The notes beneath the pieces are model-generated. The model made no database searches. It was not told where the DNA came from and saw only the letters and a program-made list of their open reading frames with translations. Below, in pieces: positions 12,419-22,706 of a stretch of DNA of 64,000 nucleotides (positions are counted from its first letter, which is position 1; the number at the start of each line of letters is the position of its first letter). The stretch is from Sanderia malayensis (lineage: Eukaryota > Cnidaria > Scyphozoa > Semaeostomeae > Pelagiidae): NCBI GenBank assembly GCA_013076295.1, contig RQOL01000513.1:20599-84598 (forward strand). The letters are read 5' to 3'. The position numbers and the translations under genes were made by a program.

Positions 12419-13233
12419 ACAATAACTTTATAATTTACTAGGGATAAGAATTTGAACATTTAAATTTTTAAAGGTTGACACTGATGGGAAATGAAAATCT
12501 ATTATGAAAATCTTGTAGAAATTTACATCAGGATATTGTGCATCTTTAATATATAGTTTGTTATGGTTATTTTAAATATAAAGAATACAGGAATAAATAT
12601 GCACTGTAATGTTGAAGAAATATGCACTCTCTGTTAACTTGACAAAAATGTCATATGGTTTTGACTACTGTGAGGTCATATCTGCAATCCGATCTCAGTT
12701 ATCTCTTTCATGGAAAATATAATAGTCCAGGCGGTGAGTGAGGTAGGTATCACCTGAGTGGGTAATTTATGGGACAAGCATATTCTAGACCAGTTTTTGA
12801 CGTAGAATCCGAATCTGGATGTTATTCATGAAAACGAGGACGCTTTTTTGAGATATTGCGTAATATTGCCTGGTTTTGGTCAAAATTCTTAACAGGCTGC
12901 GCAACGTGCTGAATTTGCAAACAATTAGTGGAAATGGCTTTCCTGTGACTATAGTAGCTTAAAGGTATAGCTCGTTTCCTAATCTGGATGCAAAAGTCTC
13001 ATCAGAGGGTAGCCTCGGTTTCAAGCTATGTGATTTATCAACACTTAATTCATGAAGTACCAACCAAAATCCATAAATACTTTAGGTACTCACAACAAAA
13101 CATTCAAAATTGATGTGACAAGCATGCTTCCACTTATTAGATTAACACTTCACTTTCTATGTCATAACAACCCTCCCACTTGATGTTTATAAGATCTAGG
13201 CAAGTTGTGTGGTCTTAAGGTGCTAAAGATAAG
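12419..13233. other. Non-coding flank between array and superfamily gene A
   Basis: About 815 bp of AT-rich sequence with no ORF or family motif that I recognise. It holds the right junction of the array at its start and the 5' flank of the next pseudogene at its end. Confidence 0.5.
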
Positions 13234-15930
13234 ATGTTGGACAGACAATTTTTGTATGCATTTTTGAAAGAGGACCATCATGAGCAACTTGATTTGTGTT
13301 GTACACTACAAGCATCTCGGTGTTTGCAGCGAGCCTTTGACACCTTGAATGAAGAAACATTTAAGAAACTTTTGGAAAGCAAAGATCCTCGTTGTACGTT
13401 GGGTGCAAGTTATCTTCACAAGGAACAGATTGAAAGTTTACCGCATTTTTTTGAATCTGGAAGGCATGGATTTCACAGACAATGCTACCAGAAATTTACG
13501 AACGCAATATCGGTTCTCAAAAGAAAATCCACGATTACAGAAGTATCTAAAAAACGACAGAGACGCTCTGCCCAATTTTCTAGTGTTCTTTTTCCAAATC
13601 ACTGTATGAAATGCAAGTCTTCAAACAATGTAACAGTGAAAGGCAAAAAGCAGCAACCAAAGAATCTTACAACTCTTTCGGCATGCGAACAGGTAAAAAA
13701 GGCTGCAGCACTTCACCACGATGAGGAGATCCTTCTTATCGTTACAAATGAAGACTTTAAAATGCATGAGAAATGCTATAGAGATTACACACGAGTGTGT
13801 ACAAAAGAAAAAACGCAAACCTCAACTGCAACAAGTAACGACAATGATGAAGACAGTAGTGTAAGACTTCAGTGCTTATTTGAATTTGTGCAGCATCATG
13901 TGATAGAGGGAGAGCAATCCGTATCAATTAAGTTATTGACAGAAGTGTACGGTCTTGACAAAGAATATTGCAGGCTGAGGGGGAAGGTGAAGCAGAAGTT
14001 AGTGCAAGAGTTTAAGGATAAATTGTTGTTTGTGGCAGTTATGAATAACGAAGCACAGATTGTGCTTAGTAAAGATGTTCCTACAAAAAAAAAGAGTAGT
14101 TTTCTGGATAGTTATTGAAACTTTGTAGTAAAAGAGGCTGCTAGTACGATAAGAAATGATGTTATGTCGCTGATTCAATCAGCATCTGATTTGCCATGGT
14201 CACCGACTGTCGAAACGTTGTTGTCCGAGGAACTTCAGCCACCGGAAAACTTGACAAATTTTCTAACACGTTTGCTACATTCAAGCGCACACAGTGCAGG
14301 AGAAGAAGTTAAACGCCACGTTGATTCACTTTCTCAGGACATTATTTACAGTATATCTAAAGGTAAATTTCTTACCGGCAAGCATGTTTTACTTGGATGT
14401 GGGCTGCACAGTATGACAGGATTAAAAAAGCCTGTCGACATTTTAGCAAGATTGGGCCATTGCTGCAATTACAATAAGGTTCAAGAAATAGAAACAGCTC
14501 AAGCAGAACTGGCAGAGAGAATGATTTCTTTGCAACACCCCCTGCCTCTTATTCCAGTAGATGCTGCTGGGAAGGCACCAACAATTTTTTGGTGGGATAA
14601 CTTTGATTGTAAAACGGAAACAAAGGAAGGCGGCATACATACATGCCATGGGGTAGCTTTTCAAGAGGAGTCTGACCGTTGTACTGAAAAAGACGAGACC
14701 TTGGAAGTCCCAGTTTCAAAGAAGAGAACAGTTTTAGTTGAAGCACAAGAATTGAAAAAGGTCAAGGTAATACCGCACAAAGAGCCTGCGCCGTTTGATA
14801 GCATTCCTACCAATACCAACAATGATGAAAGTGCAAGCCAAATATTGCTATGTTGGAAAGTTCTCAGACGTTCTTACTCTGTGGGTACACAGGAAATTGC
14901 AAGGTTTGTTGGTTGGGTGGCAGCATGTTTTGGCAGAAATAATTCCCAAAGTAGGCAAATAACATTTTTGCCTCCTATTCAACATCCAATAACTGAGTAC
15001 AGTACTGTGCTAGAATGCATTAGTTTGGACTAAACAAAGACTTAAACCGTGAGTTTTAAAGGTCAAGACAGTTACCTAAATAATTCTTATATTTTTCAAA
15101 GTTTTAAAACATTCTCTTTTAAATGAGAGAGAATTTGCGTGGCTTTGAGTGAAAGAAATTATAATTATTGGCGTTTTAATTTCTCCACTGCGATAAATTT
15201 TCGTAAACATTTTTTAAGGGACCTCTTCGCAGTTTTCTTTTAATATTTATTGTAAAACAATATGATATAGTTTAAATTATGTTTTCATTTGAAAATGTAT
15301 GAAATTTTGAGTATATTTATGCTAAATATATTCGCTATTGAAACCCGTTTGGTAGTTTTATATTGTTATGTAAATTTTCTTGCTCAGGCCAAGGGCCACT
15401 TCTAGACACCATTTTTCTTAAGGGGTTTCCAAACTTTTGCGAGGGGAGTGTACTAGAATCGCATCACAGAAATATCAAGACGGACAAAGATTGTAGGAAG
15501 ATCATCGCTACAAGTTTGTTCCAGAAGTTTGAAGAGCAATATGAAAGAAAGACACATGAATGTCTAAGTGGTGATAATGGGAAAACTGCTCAATTTTGGA
15601 TGCAATATTCGACTCTTGTTGATGTGCTACACAAGATGCATTTCGCAATTAACACGAACGATTTTCAGTTGAGACTTGATTGCTGGAAAAAGCTTGATTG
15701 CTGGAAAAAGCTTTTCAACTAACAAGCAGAATTATGCTCGCTATGGCTCTTATTTTTGCATGCAATCCGGAAACCTGGAGGAGACGCATCCTGGTGCAAG
15801 GGAAGAGCTTGAAGACAAAGGAATCTCTGTATGTTGCAGTAATGTCAATATCAGACAATCGATTGATGGAGCAGGAGAGCAAACTTTCATCAAAAGCTCT
15901 AAAGGAAGCGGTAATATAATCATTTTACTT
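13234..15930 (+). pseudogene. Unassigned transposase-like superfamily, member A (broken, internally deleted)
   Basis: Pieces of one long protein follow in order. 13234-14118 gives an N-terminal Cys/His region: GFHRQCYQKF at residues ~79-88, HCMKCK at ~123-128 and HEKCYRDY at ~178-185, probably zinc-binding. A TGA at 14116-14118 breaks the frame, which reopens as NFVVKEAAS. 14164-15033 holds GLHSMTGLKKPVDILARLGH and FWWDNFDCKTE, corresponding to the TGSxxxIxxLxRxGH and (D)N(x)D motifs of the other two members here. 15034-15362 has no homology, so the central core seen in member B is missing. 15363-15930 resumes with FWMQYSTLVD, NYARYGSYFCMQ and IDGAGEQTF. The last matches GVDHAGEQ in member C. 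An exact 18 bp tandem duplication (15679-15714, repeating DCWKKL) precedes a frameshift. It ends against the minus-strand retroelement fragment. I cannot name the family; a DDE/RNase H-like transposase is inferred. Confidence 0.65.
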
Positions 15931-15954
15931 ATGGTTTCTTGTGAATGTCCTTGG

Positions 15955-16925
15955 CTTTCAAGGTGTTTCCTGATAGCAGACGTATAGAAGGTACATTTTC
16001 CCGTGACATGGATGTGGTTTCTCTGGAAAGGCTGGAATAGTTAAGAGGTGTGGTGCAGGATATAACAGAATTGGTGATTTGCACAGCATCTTCGTCAGAA
16101 CTGGGTACCAAGATTGTGTTGGCCACTTTGGGACAACCATTACTCCTGTTGCCCTCTCCTGTTTTATCTTCTGCAAAACTGACAGGATACAACTAAAAGG
16201 GGGAAAACAATAAAAATCCAAATTACTCCAAGAGATGGAGAAAGCATCAACATTTGCAGCTCCAGGATCAGGCCTAAAGGAGCAATAAACTGGAAACTGA
16301 TTGTTAAGCCGGGACGCAAACAGATCAATGGTTGCCTTAAACTGAAGTTCAGATAAAGCATGTTCCAAAACTTTTGGGTCAAGCATCCATTGAGTATCCT
16401 GTTTTGAGAAATTTCGTGATTCCCAGTCTGCAACAACATTGCTGCAACCTGGGATATGAGCCGCTGTTAGCCAAATATTGTTCTCAATACAAAAATGACA
16501 TATTTTAGCAACTAATGCATTAGCGACCTCACTCTTACAAGATGCCATCTTATTAATCATTCCTACTGCAGAGGTATTATCAATCATAATTTTCACATGA
16601 CTATTTGAAATTTTGCCAACAAAACATTTTAAAACAAACAGTGCAGCAAAGAGCTCAAGAAAATTGATATGATTTTTTGCTTCCTCTGAAGACCATTGTC
16701 CCCCACAAGAGACATCATGAAGGGCTGCACCCCGCTCTTTTAAAGATGCATCTGAATAGACAGTAAATTCACTGGGGGGTGGAGAATAATGTTATTGGCA
16801 GCATCTATATTATCCAACCACCATTTAACCTGAACTTTGCTCTCAGAGGAGAGTGACATTTTTGCTTTGTAGTCTCCTTTGCTGACTTTTAAAGCATGTA
16901 TCTTATCTTCTAATATATATTCTAC
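15955..16925 (-). pseudogene. DIRS-like retroelement fragment (RT end, RNase H, C-terminal region)
   Basis: On the minus strand the end of a reverse transcriptase is readable (KIHALKVSKGDYKAKMSLS, VKWWLDNI). Next comes an RNase H domain whose core is IMIDNTSAVGMINKM and AAHIPGCSNVVADWESR. A C-terminal stretch contains DLFASRLN, VDAFSISW and VVPKWPTQSWYPVL, as in DIRS/YR-type retroelement polyproteins. A frame break and stops lie around 16600-16740. No palm YxDD motif and no tyrosine recombinase are present, so it is truncated at both ends. It lies between superfamily gene A and the repeat starting near 16959, opposite in orientation to both. Confidence 0.7.
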
Positions 16926-16958
16926 GCAGTCACGTGATGACGCACTTTCCTCGCCAAA

Positions 16959-18084
16959 AACAATAGATTCGACCCGAAACAATAGGTTGAAAGCCCCAAA
17001 ACAATGGGCCGAACTGGCGAACCGTGTAATCACAAAGGCTTTTTTGTATGTGAGTAAATGGCAATGAAATTCACACTGAATGTTTAGTTTCCTAATTTAA
17101 CCAGGGTAATGGATTTTGTTTTTCGATTTTCTCCTGAAATTTTGAATTATTCCACTAATTATTCTGCTAATTTGTGCTATCACGAAAAAACTACGGTTTA
17201 CGCTGGCGAAACTTCCAAATTCGCGTCCCGAACTCCATTTTTGCAGATAGCATTCGCTGTTCATGTGACCCGTTTCGCCTTTTGCTGTAATTTGGTTGGT
17301 TCTTTCGCGACTTCACGTGAACAGTCACACGTATTTCGTTATCATGCAAATTTGCCCTGGGCTTGAACAGCAGGTACTTTTGGAGAAGACGCGTGTTTTT
17401 GTTTTGAACACAAAGGATAACTCGGCGCCTTTCAAAGTGTTTTACGACCCGAATTATCTTTGTAAAGACTTGCTAATTGTTTGAGACACCTCTGGAAAAT
17501 TACAGGAAACAATTGAGAACACAGGTGATAGCTTTGTTTTGTTTTTTGAGTGAGATAGTTGTAGTTTAGATAGTAGGCGACGGCCATTGTTGCATCGGCA
17601 TGCTTGCGACGCTTAGGCCTAATGTAAACAAGCCCAAAGTTTTAATAAACAAATTATGATAAGGGGTTATCAGGTGAGCGAAGCGAGCCAAACTGTTGCA
17701 AGAGGAGTAGGCAGAGGCATGAGCGAAGAATGAAGTGCAAGAAGAGCGCCCACCACGGGGTTGACAGGGGCATGAGCGTAAGCGAAGGCAGCGCACAAAG
17801 TGTGCCGTGCACGATGCCCGGCTCATGTATTGTATGTATGTATGTATGTATGTATGTATGTAGGTATGTATTCAGGTACGTAGGTAGGTATGTATGTATG
17901 TATGTATGTATGCATGTAGGTATGTATGTAGGTATGTAGGTAGGTATGTATGTATGTATGTATGTATGTATGTAGGTATGTTGGTATGTATATATGTATG
18001 TATGGAGGTATGTATGTATGTATAAGCATGAGCGTGAGCGAATGCAGCGCGCGAAGCTCGCCAACCAGATTAAGCTTTTTTTAC
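16959..18084 (+). mobile_element. Non-autonomous repeat family with (C)GCGAGCGCCCCCGGCTAG-type end, copy 1
   Basis: This copy aligns over most of its length with 21582-22706. Both begin aacaatagattcgaccc, share atggattttgtttttcgat-like and aacaattgagaacacaggtg segments, and end in a GC-rich stretch with gcatgagcg and gcgcacaaagtg. It codes for nothing recognisable. Internally the ~88 bp minisatellite seen in copy 2 is replaced here by a TATG microsatellite. The terminal gcccccggctag seen in other copies is missing, so its right end is truncated at superfamily gene B. A Helitron-like or other DNA-element origin is a guess from the CTAG|T end of other copies. Confidence 0.6.
17824..18023. repeat. 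TATG/TAGG microsatellite
   Basis: About 200 bp of (tatg)n with interspersed taggtatg variants. Any ORF across it (HTYIHTY repeats on minus, VCMYVCMY on plus) is an effect of the repeat. Confidence 0.97.
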
Positions 18085-20497
18085 TTTTTTTGTGGACAGC
18101 CTGCCATTTATGGTAAAAGAAAGGGGTTAGAATACGAGTATTATCCTGTTAGGACAAAGGGCTTTCAATCAAAGATTGCAGAAATATGTATGAGCCGGAA
18201 TGATGCTTGGGCCTCAAAAGTAAAAGGAAGGTTGGAGTTTTCTCAAGACCTTCATGCCTCTGATGCATTATACCGCCAACAGTACAATGTCAAATTCAGA
18301 ACTGGCAAAGATATCCCAAAGGTTTTCCAGACTTCGGAAGGATCGATTTCAAAAAAGTTACGTGGAAGACCAATAGATTTTACCAGGAATGACGCCTTTT
18401 TAAAGGTAGCGGCGTACCTAGAGGAAAATGATGATGAGCAGATAACGATAAATGACTTGGTAGCAAAGATGAGGAAATACTGTGGCGATGAATGCTACAC
18501 CCCCTTTCATTTAAAGCACAAAATCTTGGAATACTTTGGCAAAGGTCACTTTCAGGAGTACTGCCGCGTCAGTTTTGTTTTGCAAGTTCTATGAACAGCC
18601 AAAGCATCACGATAGTGAAAAAGAGCAATTGCGCACCATTGAAACAGCAGCAACATTGATACAGAATGAAATCAAGAGTATGAGTGCAACTAAAACAACG
18701 TACCCAACATCTAAAGAAATTCAATCCGTAGATCAAAATTTGAGTAATGTTCCTTCAGGATTGCAGCTCTTTCTAAAGAAGATATTTGTGGAGAAAAATC
18801 CAGAGAAAAAAATTGCATCAATCGGGCAAGCAATCATTCAAGCTACAAGACCACAGGTTTTCATTGCTCCCCTGCAGATAGGAATTGGAGTACAAATGCA
18901 TCATCATTTCGGATCGAAATTTCTATTTGATTCATTGAATAGCCATGGCTTTTGTTCGTCCTACAGCGAGGTCAAACGGTTTGAGAAGAGTGCTGCAGAT
19001 TGTTTAGGAAAAAATGTATCTCCCTTGCTTGTGGGACAGTTTTCCCAATTAGTAGCAGACAACATAGATCATAATACTAGAACCCTCGACGGAATGAACA
19101 AGTTTCACGGGATGGGAATGATTCAAGCAATAACACCAGCTGAAAGCAAATCCTACTCGATACCTCGCATAAATGAGAAAGCAGCAGAGCTAGCCCTACA
19201 GGGAAAAATAAACATTCATTATTACAAATCAAATGTGGTTTTGAATTCTTTTACATACCACAAGCTACCAGAGCTCGAGTCAAAAGACAAGGAATGGAAA
19301 ATCACTTTGCTGTGGAAGGTAGTTTGGCCATTAAAAACAACTCCGCCCAATTGGTCTGGATTTATGCAATCGGTGCATGTTGGAAAGCATAATGGAAAAG
19401 CATCAGTTAAGTTTTTACCTATAATTGATTTGAATCCATCGGATATGTCATGCGTATACTCAACGATGATGCATGTTTGTGAAGAAGCAAAACGTCAAAG
19501 ATGTACCCCAGTTCTTACACTTGACCAGCCGCTGTGGTGGAAAGCACTTGTGGTTCAATCAAATGAGCCTGAAGGAAGTATTTTAAAGAACATGATTCTT
19601 CGATTGGGCACATTCCATATGCAAATGAGCTTCCTTGGCTGCATCAGCTACTTAATGGGAGGATCCGGATTAAAAGAAGCTTTAGATGTTGTTTACGGTG
19701 CAAACACAGTAACCCACATGCTGAGTGGCAAAGCATATTCAAGAGCAGTACGAGGTCATTTCTTGATGGACTCAGCATTAAATGCAATTATTACTTCAAA
19801 AGCATTTGGCATCGATCCACTTGTTTCAGAAGAGCAAATTGAGCCGATGGAAGTTGATAATATCCGGGATCTAACTGATGGTTCAGATGATATGCAGGTA
19901 GATGACATCTCTGGATCACCATTTGAAGTTCTCTCTTCCATCGCTATACCTACAAAGGAAAAGCAAGAAAACCCTATGAAAACCATTCTCAACGGCTCTC
20001 CCTTCGATCAAAGTAAATTAGTTCGTCATGGGCAACGAATATGGGACATTAAAAAAACTAGATATTGAACACGCGGAGAAGAATTGAACATGATAAGATA
20101 TCGCAGATTTTGTGAAAAGGTATCATCAAGTTCAAGTGTTGTTGAGTTACATCAATTACCACCGACATCAGATGCTGCAAAGTTTCATGGTCTCCGAGTG
20201 TATTTCCAGGTGCAAAACTGGTTAAACAACGACTGTCATCATAATGCTGAGAACTGGGGATGGGTAAACAAAAGCGAGAAACTATTTCCTATAACTACAT
20301 CGCTACCTCCGGCACCAGCAATGCTCTTAGAAATGTTTAAATGCGCCTGCAAAGCAAATTGCGACACAAGAAGGTGCACGTGCCGAAAGAATACTCTACA
20401 ATGTTCTACAGCATGTTCGAAATGCCACGGAGCAAGCTGCTCGAATCCTGCCAATATCGACATCGATAATATTGTTGAACCTGAGGATGATTACTAA
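18085..20497 (+). pseudogene. Unassigned transposase-like superfamily, member B (CXC-tailed, two frame breaks)
   Basis: The best-preserved core of the three members. 18085-18594 gives FCGQPAIYGKRKG, CMSRNDAWASKVKGRL, DLHASDALYRQQYNVKFRTG and FLKVAAYLEEND. Near 18540-18585 the frame changes with loss of a few codons, then 18536-20068 runs through VTFRSTAASVL, IGVQMHHHFGSKFLFDSL, FSQLVADNIDHNTRTLDG, FHGMGMI, PVLTLDQPLWWKALVV, LRLGTFHMQMSFLG, MGGSGL and MLSGKAYSRAVRGHF. A TGA at 20066-20068 separates 20084-20497, which has RFCEKVSSS, LPPTSDAAKFHGLRVYFQVQ, WGWVN and a CXC-type cluster (CACKANCDTRRCTC ... CSTACSKCHGASC). Candidate catalytic acids are in ADNID and TLDQPL. The start of the protein (first Cys pair) is missing where the upstream repeat abuts. 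The domain order suggests zinc-binding, RNase H-like core, then CXC DNA-binding tail; the mobile-element role is inferred. Confidence 0.7.
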
Positions 20498-21309
20498 AAG
20501 GGACCAATTGTTTGCATTCATATTTACAGTGGCATATGCAGCTTCCGAAAAGTAAAGTGGGGGTCATCAGAGGGGGGGCTTGAAATCCTCTGTTTCGTGT
20601 ATTTTTTAGTTGAAATCCCCTTAATCCTTTTTACAAAATCTCAAGGAACATCTTTAGAAAAGTGGAGAAGGCTCGGGACCCCGCTATTACTAGTTGCATA
20701 CACCAATAGATACTTAGTTGTTTTATACTAGATTAAAATAAATTTTTTAGTCATTTTATTTTTAGAAAGTTTTCCTAGTATAGTGTTAAGAGGTCACGTG
20801 ATTTTCAAGGTGTCAAGAAGTCAAGTGACCTTAAAAATATATTCAAAACTTAAGATAGAAGGCAGTCTCATAATTATATATCATTTTCCATCATGAATAT
20901 AACTTTCGTTCTTGCTTATTAGAAAAAATTACATATTGCCTCCTCCGCAGAGGTCTTTTTCCCGGTTATCAATTTGGACCCCCATATTTTTTGTGTTCCT
21001 CGCCAGATATTGATGTACATTTTTTATATGTTCAAAACCATTCTTATGATTACATGTTGGTCAAAAAAGAAATTCTTTTGCAATTACTTTGAGGTATGTT
21101 GGTAAATTGACTGGACTATATATCAAGTTTTTGAATGCAGGAGTTGAAAAAAAGTAAAGGAAGTTGGTTTGAAAAATGAAAGAGAACCTAAAGAAAGGAA
21201 AATTGTGTAGCTGTAGCATAGTAATGTAGAGAATAGCATGGTGTTACCATTGGCAGATGTAAATGCAGAAGTGTGGGTAGATGAAAATTTGCATGAATTA
21301 AACAGGGTT
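20498..21309. other. Non-coding AT-rich stretch
   Basis: No ORF or known motif is visible. It includes a short G-run (agagggggggct) near 20570 and lies between superfamily gene B and the C-terminal end of the minus-strand Helitron. Confidence 0.4.
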
Positions 21310-21581
21310 AAAATGTTGTATATCTAACTTTGTTACGAGGAGGAGGTTTTCCAAGCGTCACACTCTAGAGAGTGCAACATAGCATGTGGCCGGTGGGGTT
21401 GAGGGCGTGTCAATCCAAATTATTATGTTAGCTAAGGTCTGCCCCTGTACTTTGGCGATGGTACAAGAGTATGCTGGTGTGAAGGGATAACACATTGTAT
21501 TATGGTCAGGATTTGTCAGAGGATAGATATTAATGATGTGTTGGTTAGGGTGTTTGACTAGGATAGTGTTTTGTTGATATG
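21310..21581 (-). pseudogene. Helitron-like PIF1 helicase, C-terminal fragment
   Basis: Minus-strand reading gives YPFTPAYSCTIAKVQGQTL followed by YVALSRV, the motif V/VI region of PIF1-family helicases. A stop codon directly follows SRV, then RLENLLL continues the expected sequence, so the end is mutated. It is separated from the rest of the helicase (22707-24640) by the repeat at 21582-22706, with roughly 100 residues of helicase also missing. Confidence 0.75.
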
Positions 21582-22706
21582 AACAATAGATTCGACCCAA
21601 AACAATAGTTCAAATGCCCCAAAACAATGGGCTGAAACGGTGAACCATGTGATCACAAGGCTTTTTGTATGTGGGTATATGGCAACGAAATTCACACTGA
21701 ATGTTTAGTTTATTAATTTAACCAGGGTAATGGATTTTATTTTTTGATTTCCTCCTGAAATTTTGAATTATTCCAGGACCTGTTTCGCCTTTTGCTGTAA
21801 TTTGATTGGCTCTTTTGCAACTTCACGTGAACAGTCACACAATTTTGGTTATCATGCAAATTTGCTCTCAGGTTGAACAGCAGGTACTTTTGGAGAAGAC
21901 ACGTGTTTTTATTTTGCACACAAAAGATAACTCGGCGCCTTTCAAAGTTTTTTAAGACCTGAATTATCTTTGTAAAGACTTGCTAATTGCTTGAGAGACC
22001 TCTGGAAAATTACAGGAGACAATTGAGAACACAGGTGATAGCTTTCTTTTTTTTTACTGAGATAGTTGTAGTTTTTGCAGTAGGCGACCGCCATTGTTGC
22101 TCCGGCATGCTTGCGATGCTGAGGCCTAATGTAAACAGGCCCAAAGTTTCAATAAACAATTTATGATAAGGGGCATTGGGCGAGCGAAGCGAGCCAAACT
22201 GTTGTAAGAGAAGTAGGCAGAGGAATGAGCGGAAGCGAATGCAGCGCATGAAATGCGCCCTATCATTGAATGTTTCTTGATATAATTGATAGACAGGCGA
22301 GCACAGCAAGCTAACCCATTGTACTTGGGGTTGAAAGGGGCATGAGCGCAAGCGAATGCAATGCACGAAGTGCGCCAACCACAGGCAAGCGCAGCGAGCT
22401 AACCCAGTGTACCTGGGGTTGAAAGAGGCATGAGTGTTAGTAAATGCAGGGCACGGAGTGCGCCAAGCACAGGCAAGCGCAGCGAGCTTACCCATTGTAT
22501 GTGGGGTTGAAAGGGGCAGGAGCGTAAGCGAATGCAGCGCACGAAGTGCGCCAACCACAGGCAAGTGCAACGAGCTGACGCATTGTATGTGGGGTTGAAA
22601 GAGGCATGAGCGTAAGTGAATGCTGCGCATGAAGTGCGCCATCAAGATTAAGTTTTTTTCACTTGCTCCCTCAGGGAAGCGAGCGAACGTGAGCGCCCCC
22701 GGCTAG
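21582..22706 (+). mobile_element. Non-autonomous CTAG-ended repeat, copy 2 (~1125 bp, longest copy)
   Basis: It begins aacaatagattcgaccc like copy 1 and ends gcgcccccggctag followed by t (CTAG at 22703-22706). It contains a ~88 bp minisatellite and no coding sequence. It separates two parts of the minus-strand Helitron helicase, so it probably inserted there, though some helicase sequence is also lost. The CTAG|T end preceded by GC-rich self-complementary sequence resembles Helitron 3' ends (CTRR|T), but no TC 5' end was found. Confidence 0.65.
22291..22640. repeat. ~88 bp minisatellite with hairpin cores (4 units)
   Basis: Units start near 22291, 22383, 22471 and 22559. Each carries caggcaagcgcagcgagct, then ggggttgaaagg, gcatgagcg, gcgaatgcagcgcac and gtgcgcc. 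The core gcgcacgaagtgcgc is a perfect 6 bp stem with a gaa loop. A minus-strand ORF of 211 codons runs through it only because the repeat lacks stops in that frame. Confidence 0.85.

Noticed and set aside
1997..12441. Repeating plus-strand ORFs of 106-123 codons (MCITKSPQF...) and 62-68 codon ORFs on both strands in the array
   Set aside because: They recur only because the unit recurs, overlap each other on opposite strands, show no family motif, and one copy (7107-7344 region) loses the frame through a TAG.
17654..18064. HTYIHTY and VCMYVCMY repeat proteins
   Set aside because: Translations of the TATG microsatellite in different frames; no start region or conserved sequence.
22010..22645. 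211-codon minus-strand ORF
   Set aside because: It lies over the ~88 bp minisatellite; its repeats follow the DNA repeat.
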